A DNA stretch of 64,000 nt. Origin: Botrimarina colliarenosi. GTDB taxonomy: Bacteria; Planctomycetota; Planctomycetia; Pirellulales; Lacipirellulaceae. The notes under the pieces were generated by a model. That model did not search any database, was not told where the DNA came from, and saw only the letters and a program-made list of their open reading frames with translations. Positions 55,210-64,000 of this stretch are shown piece after piece. The stretch spans positions 1,865,590-1,929,589 of the forward strand of contig NZ_SJPR01000001.1 in NCBI RefSeq assembly GCF_007859955.1, written 5' to 3'. Made by a program: the position numbers and the translations under genes. Positions within the stretch are counted from its first letter, which is position 1, and the number at the start of each line of letters is the position of its first letter.

Positions 55210-55291
55210 GGTCCGCTGTGCGGACCGTGGTTGGCGGCAACGTTCTTCATCACTGCAAACCTACAACGACGGTCCGCACAGCGGACCCTAC
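55206..55291. repeat. Palindromic repeat between the DUF1549 and DUF1501 genes
   Basis: Perfect 23-bp inverted repeat: the left arm starts GTAGGGTCCGCTGTGCGGAC, the right arm at 55269-55291 is its complement, with a 40-nt spacer. Each arm also contains the small palindrome TCCGCTGTGCGGA. The left arm includes the TAG of the DUF1549 gene, and the right arm ends 4 bp before the next ATG. Confidence 0.88.
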
Positions 55292-55295
55292 AACA

Positions 55296-56609
55296 ATGGC
55301 CACCTTCCGCCGCCAAACCAAGATCCGACTCGACCGCCGTGGCGCGATCGCCTCGCGGCGTGACTTTCTTCGCAACGTCGGCGCGGCGACCGCGGCCGGC
55401 GCGCTGCTGGGTTGGACCGACCGGGTCAGCCTCGCCGCCGAGACGCTCCGCCAACAAGGCAAGCGCTGCGTGCTGTTATGGATGGCGGGAGGCCCCAGCC
55501 AGTTTGAAACGCTCGACCCCAAGCCGGGGACTCCCTCGGCGGGTGAAGCGGGCTCGATTGTCACTTCCGTGCCCGGCATTCATCTCTCCGAGAACCTGCC
55601 CGAACTCGCCAAACAAATGGGTGAGTTGGCGGTGATCCGCTCGCTCACCAGCAAGGAGGGGAGCCACCCCCGCGCCAGCTACCTGATGCACCACGCCTCG
55701 CTGCCGATGGGCGGCGCCGATCTGCCGACTCTCGGCTCGAGCGTCGCCGAGCGTTTGTTGGCGACCGGCGCTGCTGAGCCCGACAACGCCCTGCCGAGCT
55801 TCGTCCGCATTGGCCGCACGGCGAACGCCGGTGGCGCCGGCATGCTCGGCGTCGACTTCGATCCCCTGCTGGTCGACAACCCCACGCAGCCCCCCCGCAA
55901 CGCCAAGCCCGCCACGAGCGTCGCCCGCTACCGGCGACGGCTCGAACTGCTCGGTCGTCTGGAGAGCGACTTCGGCTCGGTCGAGGGCGCCGACATCGTG
56001 GCCGACCATCGCAAGCTCATCGAGTCGGCCAGCAAGATGATCCTCTCCCCCGAGATGGCCGCCTTCGACCTCGAGCAAGAGACCCCCGCGATGCGGGCAA
56101 GCTACGGCGAAGGGAAATTCGCCAACGGATGCCTCCTGGCGCGGCGGCTGCTCGAATCGGGCGTCACCTTCGTCGAGGTCACCCTCGGCGGTTGGGACAC
56201 CCACGACGACAACCACACCCGCACGCAAGAACTCTGCGGCCAGTTCGATCGCCCCGCCGCCCGGCTGCTGACCGACCTCAAGGAGCGCGGGCTGCTCGAC
56301 TCGACGCTCGTCATCTGGATGGGCGAGTTCGGCCGCACGCCGAGGATCAACGCCCGCAGCGGACGCGACCACTACCCCAAGGCGTTCAGCGCCTGGCTGG
56401 CCGGCTGCGGTGTGCGAGGCGGGCAGGTGATCGGCGCGACCGACGAGCGGGGCGCCAACGTCATCGAGCGGCCCGTCTCACCGCAGGACTTTTTCCAGAG
56501 CGTCTACCAAGCGCTCGGCATCGACCCGTCGCACGAGAACACCACCAGCACCGGCCGCCCCGTGAAGCTCGTCGATGGCGGCAGCGTAATCGAGGGTTTG
56601 CTTGCCTAG
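55296..56609 (+). CDS. DUF1501 protein with Tat signal
   Basis: A protein of 437 residues. A twin-arginine signal (SRRDFLRNVGAATAAGALLG) is followed by CVLLWMAGGPSQFETLDPKP, the family core with sulfatase/phosphatase-like (alkaline phosphatase superfamily) ancestry. SIVTSVPGIHLSENLPELAK, TSKEGSHPRASYLMHHAS, VTLGGWDTHDDNHTRTQELC and IWMGEFGRTPRINARSGRDH are typical. ATG 55296 is in frame and directly before the Tat leader. No Shine-Dalgarno is seen, and the upstream palindrome occupies that place. Functionally linked by co-occurrence with DUF1549; the activity is not established. Confidence 0.9.
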   Translation: MATFRRQTKIRLDRRGAIASRRDFLRNVGAATAAGALLGWTDRVSLAAETLRQQGKRCVLLWMAGGPSQFETLDPKPGTPSAGEAGSIVTSVPGIHLSENLPELAKQMGELAVIRSLTSKEGSHPRASYLMHHASLPMGGADLPTLGSSVAERLLATGAAEPDNALPSFVRIGRTANAGGAGMLGVDFDPLLVDNPTQPPRNAKPATSVARYRRRLELLGRLESDFGSVEGADIVADHRKLIESASKMILSPEMAAFDLEQETPAMRASYGEGKFANGCLLARRLLESGVTFVEVTLGGWDTHDDNHTRTQELCGQFDRPAARLLTDLKERGLLDSTLVIWMGEFGRTPRINARSGRDHYPKAFSAWLAGCGVRGGQVIGATDERGANVIERPVSPQDFFQSVYQALGIDPSHENTTSTGRPVKLVDGGSVIEGLLA

Positions 56610-56765
56610 AGCGTGCTTCTTGTAAGCGTCGCGTTTGGTCGGGCTGCGGCTTCGCTGGGCGTCGTTGACCTGCATCGACGAAGCACCGCTTCGCCTGCTT
56701 CGGTCGCCTCGCCCAGCTCGCCTCGCCGACGACCAAATCGCTACGCTTACAAGAAGCACGCTCTA
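56607..56765. repeat. 159-bp imperfect palindrome between convergent genes
   Basis: The left arm begins TAGAGCGTGCTTCTTGTAAG. The right arm ends in the matching complement, with about 36 bp near-perfect and then further imperfect pairing toward the centre. The left arm starts with the TAG of the DUF1501 gene, and the right arm ends with the TAG (minus strand) of the VOC gene. It may serve as a bidirectional terminator, and its size fits a MITE or REP-type repeat. Confidence 0.82.
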
Positions 56766-57194
56766 GTCGGTAGTCGGGCCGCCGGTGCCCGGCTCGGGCC
56801 CGACCCACATCTGGGGATTGTGGGCGACCTCCCAGAGGTGGCCGTCCGGGTCGGCGAAGTAGCCCGAGTAGCCGCCCCAGAAGACCTTGTGCGCCGGTTT
56901 GACCAGCGTCGCTCCGGCGGCGACCGCTTCTTCAAGCAGGGCGTCGACTTCGGCCTCCGACGCGAGATTGTGCGCCAGCGACACCCCGCGGAACCCGCCG
57001 CCAGTGGCGTCGATCTGGGCGTCCTCCGCCAACGCCTCTCGGCCGTACAGACCGAGCCACGTTCCACTGAGCGTGAAGAACGCGACGTCGTCGGTCGGCA
57101 TCTCGAGGCGGGGCAGGCCTAGCCGCTCATAGAAAGCAGCCGCTACGGAGACCTCTTGGACACCGAGCGTGATCAGGCTGATCCGTGCGTCCAT
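56763..57194 (-). CDS. VOC (glyoxalase/bleomycin resistance) family protein
   Basis: A protein of 143 residues made of two beta-alpha-beta-beta-beta units. ISLITLGVQEVSVAAAFYER followed by LGLPRLEMPTDDVAFFTLSG is the first; GYFADPDGHLWEVAHNPQM is the typical second-unit motif with a metal-ligand glutamate. VOC proteins are metal-dependent lyases, isomerases or dioxygenases, or drug-binding proteins; the substrate is unknown. ATG 57194 is chosen because GGAGGGG lies 8-14 nt upstream. Its stop codon lies inside the palindromic repeat. Confidence 0.9.
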   Translation of the reverse strand: MDARISLITLGVQEVSVAAAFYERLGLPRLEMPTDDVAFFTLSGTWLGLYGREALAEDAQIDATGGGFRGVSLAHNLASEAEVDALLEEAVAAGATLVKPAHKVFWGGYSGYFADPDGHLWEVAHNPQMWVGPEPGTGGPTTD

Positions 57195-57269
57195 GTCCGC
57201 CCCTCCATGAAGGTCCTCGGAAATCGGCAATATCATCAGGGCCGGCGCGCCGGCCCTGAAGCAGCCGGG

Positions 57270-58169
57270 TCAGAGCCCGAGGTCAAGATAGCCGCGATCC
57301 TGCAGCCGCGTCAGCAATCGCGCCAGGTCGACCGCCTTGGCGACCCCGAGCTTGGCGAAGGCTTTCTGCTTTCGCAACTCGATGCCGCGCGTGGTCATGC
57401 CGAGCCGCTCGCCGAGTTCGCGGCTGCTGATCCCAAGAGCCGTCAGGCGGCACATCTCTTGGTCGCGATCGGAGAGCTCACGGAAGCGTGTGCTGGCGGA
57501 CACCAAGTCGATCTGTTGGGTGACGTCGTTGCCGTCGTCTTGCCGGTTCAAGCGGAGCACTCCGAGGATCGCCAGTCCCGGCGACTCAAGCGCCTTCAGC
57601 GAACGTTTGTGCGAGACGATCCGGTAGAAGCAGCCGTCGGGGCAGGGACCGGAAAACTCGCATTCGACATACACGCACCCTTCCTGGAGCAGTGACGCGA
57701 TCTTCTCCCCGCGCGCCGCCATGGTGGGTTCAAGGTACGACTGCGAAGTGCGGCCCACCGGCGAACCGTGGTGCGAGAAATGCCGCTGATGCGCTTCGTT
57801 GCTAAAGACGACGACCCCGTCGGAGTTCTTTAGATAGATGCATTCGTCAAACTGCGACAGGCCCGAGAAATCGGATCCGCCGCGTGACTCCTGGTCGCGG
57901 ACCACACGTTCCGCCCTATCCGCAACTTCAGCGATCCGGCAGAGATGCTCAGGGCCTATCAGCCCCTCGCTCTCGTGATCGGTGTTGTCGGTGTTTGGAG
58001 TCAATCCGTTCGAGAACGGGCCCGGGTCGGCTTCCTGCATAACAATGAATGAAGTCCGTGCGTCTCTATTGGTGTTCCGGAGGATCTCTTCAAGCGGCTT
58101 CTGGGAGCGCTCGACGCTCTGCGCCCTAGGGCCCGTCGGGACAATCGAGAACTGCTGTCGACTAGTCAC
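57270..58169 (-). CDS. LuxR-type transcriptional regulator with a PAS-like sensor part
   Basis: DNA-binding regulator of 299 residues from GTG 58169; an in-frame ATG at 58040 is a possible later start. The C-terminal GerE helix-turn-helix is clear: LSDRDQEMCRLTALGISSRE, LGERLGMTTRGIELRKQKAF, AKLGVAKAVDLARLLTRL. The middle (FDECIYLKNSDGVVVFSNEA, HHGSPVGRTSQSYLEP) has a PAS-like pattern, and CEFSGPCPDGCFYRIVS holds clustered cysteines. There is no receiver domain, so the sensor part probably detects a small ligand or redox state directly. An AT-rich region with a 13-bp palindrome lies upstream. The target genes are unknown. Confidence 0.85.
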   Translation of the reverse strand: MTSRQQFSIVPTGPRAQSVERSQKPLEEILRNTNRDARTSFIVMQEADPGPFSNGLTPNTDNTDHESEGLIGPEHLCRIAEVADRAERVVRDQESRGGSDFSGLSQFDECIYLKNSDGVVVFSNEAHQRHFSHHGSPVGRTSQSYLEPTMAARGEKIASLLQEGCVYVECEFSGPCPDGCFYRIVSHKRSLKALESPGLAILGVLRLNRQDDGNDVTQQIDLVSASTRFRELSDRDQEMCRLTALGISSRELGERLGMTTRGIELRKQKAFAKLGVAKAVDLARLLTRLQDRGYLDLGL

Positions 58170-58293
58170 CGCACAAGATCCACTAGTCGTTTCTAGCTAG
58201 CGATGTGGTCGACCGCAACGCATTCAAGGGCGCAACACAATTCGTATAAGCGAATATGGGTACAAAAAAGCCTAGAAAAACGGTATTTTTTGT

Positions 58294-58306
58294 GAGACAG
58301 AGTCTC
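58294..58306. promoter_or_regulatory. Candidate operator palindrome upstream of the LuxR-type gene
   Basis: GAGAC-AGA-GTCTC, a 13-bp perfect palindrome in an AT-rich stretch (58200-58420) between gyrB and the regulator gene, about 125 bp upstream of the regulator start. Autoregulatory binding is plausible but unproven. Confidence 0.3.
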
Positions 58307-58414
58307 GTACTCCTGCCCCCAAAAAATATCTTCAGATTTGCTTTTGTTGATACCACCCGGACGAATTACGCAATTGCGCATCGTAGCGATCGCTTTTGCG
58401 TCAACCGCGGGTCG

Positions 58415-60916
<2,502 letters not shown>

Positions 60917-61016
60917 GTTGTCTTGTCGTTAAGCCGTTTAGGTGGCTGGGTTTCGCTTCTAAAGGAGAATCGGGAGATGCAGGGGATAGAGGGGCGAGAG
61001 CAATCAACGTCATTCT

Positions 61017-61100
61017 GTAGGAAGCGTCTCCGACGCCGATTTCGGATTCCTTACCGAGTACGGCATGGTGCGTGAATTCGGCGTCGGAGACGCCTCCTAC
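61017..61100. repeat. Palindromic repeat, GTAGGAGGCGTCTCCGACGCC family
   Basis: Arms 61017-61042 and 61075-61100 are complementary in 24 of 26 positions, with a 32-nt spacer. It lies in the 200-bp gap between gyrB and the DUF721 gene. Confidence 0.85.
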
Positions 61101-61116
61101 AACGGATTGAATTGGC

Positions 61117-61503
61117 TTACGTAATTCGCCCCACTTTGAATCGCAACGCCGTGATTTTTGAATCGGGGAGGGCCGCTTGTGTGGCGGCGAGCAAACGCGG
61201 GCGGTGGAAGTTGATCTCTTGCATCACCACGTGGTTGGCGACCATCACCTCGAGCACGCCACGCTTTAGTTGGCCCACCGAGGTCATCTTCGCGATCGCC
61301 TCGTCGCCAAGGACGTCGGCCGCGACTTGCACCCAACCGGCCCGCACGGCGTCGGCGCCTTTGACGGCGGCGTAGCCATGCTTGGCGATCACCGCGGCGA
61401 CAACGTCACCCGCTCGCTTCGGTCGCCGTGCGTAGAACCTTGCCCGCTCCTTCTCAGAGCGTTTGACGAGGTCTTTCAGTTTTTGAATAGCGTCGACGTC
61501 CAT
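61117..61503 (-). CDS. dciA: DciA-like DUF721 protein (replicative helicase loader/operator)
   Basis: A protein of 128 residues. The DUF721 core is visible: GADAVRAGWVQVAADVLGDE, GQLKRGVLEVMVANHVVMQE (the GVL-V-V-N hallmark), INFHRPRLLAATQAALPDSK and ITALRFKVGRIT. An N-terminal helical, basic part (DAIQKLKDLVKRSEKERARF) precedes it. DUF721/DciA proteins act as loaders for the replicative helicase DnaB in many bacteria that lack DnaC/DnaI. The position between dnaN and gyrB, where recF usually sits, supports a replication role. Confidence 0.88.
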   Translation of the reverse strand: MDVDAIQKLKDLVKRSEKERARFYARRPKRAGDVVAAVIAKHGYAAVKGADAVRAGWVQVAADVLGDEAIAKMTSVGQLKRGVLEVMVANHVVMQEINFHRPRLLAATQAALPDSKITALRFKVGRIT

Positions 61504-61530
61504 AATCGGGTTGCTTAGTTGTCCCTGTCG

Positions 61531-62655
61531 CTAATTGCGATCTCGAGCCAGCGGCATCAGCACGTAGGTGTAGCCGTCGTCGGTGAGGGCCACCGCGGCC
61601 GAGTCGCTGTCCACCAGGTCGAAGGTGAACGACTGCTCGGCGTCGAGGGTCTTGAGGAAGTCAATCACGAAGCGAGGGTCGAGCGTGATTTCGATCTTCG
61701 AGCCGTCGTAGCCGATCGGCAATTCGACGTGCGACTCGCCGACCTCGGCCGCCTGTCCGGCCAGGACGAGCGAGCCGTCGCCGAACGTGAAGTCGATGCC
61801 GCGCGACTCGTCGCTGGTGACAATCGCCGCTTGACGCACCGCGGCAAAGAACGGGCCGACCGTCAGTTCGATCTTGGCCGAGTCGCTCCGCGTCGGCACC
61901 ACGTCGCGCCAGCGGGGGTAACGCCCTTCGAGCAGCCGCGTCGAGAGCGTGGCGGTGGGGGTCGCGAAGACGGCGTCGTTGGCGCGGACGGCGAACTTGG
62001 TCGGCGCCTCGTCGTCGACCAAGGTGCGGTCGATCAGCTGGAGTGAACGCATCGGGACGATGGTCGCGTCGCCGATCGGCGCCGGCTCGCCGACCTTCTC
62101 GACCGGGCCCTCCATCTTCGCGAGCCGACGGCCGTCGGTGCCGACCGCGATCAGCTGACCGTCATCGCCGATCTCGAACTTGACGCCCCCCAGGGCGTAG
62201 CGGCTCGACTCGTTGTCGGTCGCGAAGATCGTCCGGCGGATCATCTCCTTCAAGAGCCGCGTCGGCGCCTGGTAATACGCCTCGGCGTCGAAGCCAACCG
62301 CGGGGGGAAACTCCGTCGGGTTCTCGCTCGGCAGGTTGAAGCGGCTCCGCTCGCCGCGGACGAGCGTCTTGACCCCGTCGGTTTCGATGCGGAACGTCGC
62401 GTCGGAAGACTCGCGGAGGATCGCCCCAAACCGGGTGACCGGCAGCAGGACCGCCCCGGGCGCCTCGACTTCGACCCCCTCGACCTCACGGCGTATCGAC
62501 ACCTCCAGGTCGGTGGCGAACAGCGTCGCGGCCCCGTTGTCGGAGACCTCGAGCTTGACGTTCTGGAGGATTGGCTTGGGGCTTCGGGCCGGGGCGACGG
62601 CCGCCACGGCTTGGAAGGCGGCTTGGAGTTTGTCGCGATCGCAGTTGATCTTCAT
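61531..62655 (-). CDS. dnaN: DNA polymerase III subunit beta (sliding clamp)
   Basis: Sliding clamp of 374 residues. MKINCDRDKLQAAFQAVAAV is the usual start; NVKLEVSDNGAATLFATDLE, TDGRRLAKMEGPVEKVGEPA and LLEGRYPRWRDVVPTRSDSA are family motifs. The C-terminus ends YVLMPLARDRN; the usual end of family members is close to MPMRL, so this is a slightly longer variant. It lies 27 bp upstream of the DUF721 gene on the same strand. Confidence 0.96.
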   Translation of the reverse strand: MKINCDRDKLQAAFQAVAAVAPARSPKPILQNVKLEVSDNGAATLFATDLEVSIRREVEGVEVEAPGAVLLPVTRFGAILRESSDATFRIETDGVKTLVRGERSRFNLPSENPTEFPPAVGFDAEAYYQAPTRLLKEMIRRTIFATDNESSRYALGGVKFEIGDDGQLIAVGTDGRRLAKMEGPVEKVGEPAPIGDATIVPMRSLQLIDRTLVDDEAPTKFAVRANDAVFATPTATLSTRLLEGRYPRWRDVVPTRSDSAKIELTVGPFFAAVRQAAIVTSDESRGIDFTFGDGSLVLAGQAAEVGESHVELPIGYDGSKIEITLDPRFVIDFLKTLDAEQSFTFDLVDSDSAAVALTDDGYTYVLMPLARDRN

Positions 62656-62999
62656 CGGTTCAACGAGAGGGTCGCGTCGGAGCGGCTCCCGTTCCCTTAT
62701 TTGTTCTTAAAGAAAGCGATAGTAGTTGTAAGGCGGCGGGCGGACGTGTTGACGGCGGGCCGTTTCCGCGTCCTAAAGTCTTGAAGGGTCAGCAGTTGGT
62801 ATCGACAGCGGAGCTGGGGATAAGCCGGCGCGCCAGGGTCGCCGTGGCGTTGGCGGAGCGGCGAGACACGTCGGACAAAAAGGGACGATCTCGGCGAACG
62901 ACTCGAAGGGCGTCACCGAGCGCCATCCCCATGACAGGCGCGCGCCGAGTTTTCCAGGTTGCCGGTCGACTTGAGTAACGTCGACTTGAATTACGGAGT
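62656..62999. other. dnaN-dnaA intergenic region, candidate origin or promoter region
   Basis: 344 bp between dnaA and dnaN, moderately AT-rich at its left end (62695-62735). Only one DnaA-box-like site is seen (annotated separately). The dnaA 5' side, another usual origin site, lies outside the window. Confidence 0.4.
62815..62823. promoter_or_regulatory. DnaA-box-like 9-mer
   Basis: TGGGGATAA differs by one base from TGTGGATAA, the reverse complement of the consensus TTATCCACA. A single degenerate copy is weak evidence for an origin. Confidence 0.25.
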
Positions 63000-64000
63000 T
63001 CATGGCGCCGTCTCCGTCCGTTCGACGAGCGAGGCCGACAACTCGGCCCGGCCCAGTTTGCGGAACAGGTCGCCCAGAGCCGACCGTAGGGCGCGATTAC
63101 CCGCGACCTGGCTGTCGATGCGGTTGTAGTTGTGCATGACGGTCGTGTGGTCGCGGCCCCCCAGGTAGCGACCGATCTCTTCGTAGCTGAGCGGCGTCAG
63201 CTGGCGAGCCAGATAGATCGTTACCGCTCGGGCGAGCACCACCGGCGCTTTGCGGGAGCTGCTGCGGAGCGTCCGCAGCGGCATGGCGTAGTAGCGGGCG
63301 GCCACCGCGGCGATGTCCGCCAGCGGCGTCGACGCCTCGTGGATGGTCGCGTCGTTGACGAACGAGCGGACCTCGGCCCGGGTGATCGGTTTGCGGCTGC
63401 CGAAACGGGTGTGGAGTTGCTGAGCGGCGGCGAGCACGCGGCGGGCGTCGGCCGGGAGCCAAGCGGCGAGGTCATTGGCGGCGGCGGAATCGATCTGACA
63501 ACCCTCGGCCATCAATGACGCAACGAGCAACTCGCGGCGCGCCCCCGCCGCGGGGGACGCCACTTCCAGCGTCAGTCCTCCGGCCAAACGTCCGACGAGG
63601 CGGGTGTCGAGGCCGGCGATTTCGCCGAGCGGTTTGCTGGCCGTTACGACCAGGGCGGCGCCCGCCTCGCGTAGTCGGTCGGCCAGCGACGTGAGGAGTC
63701 CGATGGTGACCGGCGATTCGGCGAGGCCGTCCAGGTCTTCGACAACCAACAGCCGCAACCCGGCGAGTCGTTCGACCAACTCCGTGACGCCGCCCGCTTG
63801 TTGGCGTTCGGCGGCGATCGCCCGTTCGTAGCGGCGGCGGAGATCAACGCCGGTGAGGCTGAGCACCGCGTCGTCGCCCGCGGCGGCGGTCCAGGCGGCC
63901 GTCACGCCACTGGCGAGCAGGCTCTTGCCGCAACCGGGCGGGCCGATCAACGTGAGCGGGCTGGGATAAACCGAGACGCTGTCTTCCGCGGCGGCGATCG
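63000..64000 (-). CDS. dnaA: Chromosomal replication initiator DnaA, divergent AAA+ domain (partial; 5' end outside window)
   Basis: About 333 C-terminal codons are present; the frame is open to the window edge. The AAA+ part shows Walker A GPPGCGKSLLASGV and, as the Walker B candidate, LLVVEDLDGL. Canonical DnaA has GxxGxGKTHL and LLIDDIQF, so the nucleotide site is unusual. Domain IV is clear: LSYEEIGRYLGGRDHTTVMH, followed by NYNRIDSQVAGNRALRSALG, which is the DnaA-box-binding signature GRDHTTV. Neighbouring dnaN, DUF721 and gyrB support the assignment. Whether the missing N-terminus carries domains I and II cannot be seen. Confidence 0.9.
   Translation of the reverse strand, partial: IAAAEDSVSVYPSPLTLIGPPGCGKSLLASGVTAAWTAAAGDDAVLSLTGVDLRRRYERAIAAERQQAGGVTELVERLAGLRLLVVEDLDGLAESPVTIGLLTSLADRLREAGAALVVTASKPLGEIAGLDTRLVGRLAGGLTLEVASPAAGARRELLVASLMAEGCQIDSAAANDLAAWLPADARRVLAAAQQLHTRFGSRKPITRAEVRSFVNDATIHEASTPLADIAAVAARYYAMPLRTLRSSSRKAPVVLARAVTIYLARQLTPLSYEEIGRYLGGRDHTTVMHNYNRIDSQVAGNRALRSALGDLFRKLGRAELSASLVERTETAP

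Noticed and set aside
58262..58295. ACAAAAAA...TTTTTTGT as a terminator for gyrB
   Set aside because: The stem is almost only A-T, the loop is long, and it lies over 120 bp from the gyrB stop; more likely just AT-rich promoter sequence.

Overview
The window looks like part of a planctomycete chromosome, most likely order Pirellulales and close to Lacipirellulaceae. This assignment is an inference. It rests on high G+C, two H-X9-DG (DUF1559) pseudopilin-like proteins, a DUF1549/DUF1501 gene pair, LEPR-XLL N-termini, many PEP-CTERM tails, and dockerin-like modules of the form DYNxDGVVDAADYTVWRD. The right edge carries replication genes (dnaA, dnaN, a DUF721/DciA gene, gyrB, all on the minus strand, with no recF), so it may lie near the chromosomal origin.

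Layout. 0-2.5 kb: ftsH, then a 5' relic of a rhamnogalacturonan acetylesterase. 2.5-23 kb: a polysaccharide-degradation region. A DUF1559 protein diverges from a tightly packed plus-strand operon: two tandem PL11 rhamnogalacturonan lyases with carbohydrate-binding and dockerin-like modules, a GH106 rhamnosidase, a sulfatase, a third PL11, a PL9 pectate lyase and a GH51 arabinofuranosidase. A convergent modular GH16 enzyme follows. All have export signals and no transporter or regulator is present, so this is an extracellular or envelope-located toolkit for pectin rhamnogalacturonan-I.

23-40 kb: a second DUF1559 protein, an MsbA-type ABC exporter, a phytoene-desaturase-like oxidoreductase, prolyl oligopeptidase, a REP-associated tyrosine transposase (RAYT) flanked by two inverted palindromic repeats, a lactonase-family protein, aldehyde dehydrogenase, several very small secreted proteins, an SRPBCC protein, a PEP-CTERM beta-repeat gene broken by one amber codon, and a BaiN/HI0933-type flavoprotein.

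40.6-45.3 kb: a 1349-residue PEP-CTERM repeat protein sits in a 4.6-kb segment bounded by perfect 33-bp direct repeats. The repeat is the 3' end of the flavoprotein gene, so the segment looks like an insertion that rebuilds the gene end. It contains no recombinase gene.

45.4-64 kb: a PEP-CTERM metalloprotease, a GT4 glycosyltransferase, an ASCH protein, alanine dehydrogenase, rplM-rpsI, a minus-strand stress cluster (a 39-residue membrane peptide, a glycine-zipper stress protein and a BON lipoprotein), the DUF1549/DUF1501 pair, a VOC protein, a LuxR-type regulator, and the replication genes. Six families of palindromic intergenic repeats are scattered through the window; two are placed so that their arms contain the stop codons of adjacent genes.

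All functional calls come from reading motifs and domain order by eye. No database search was run.
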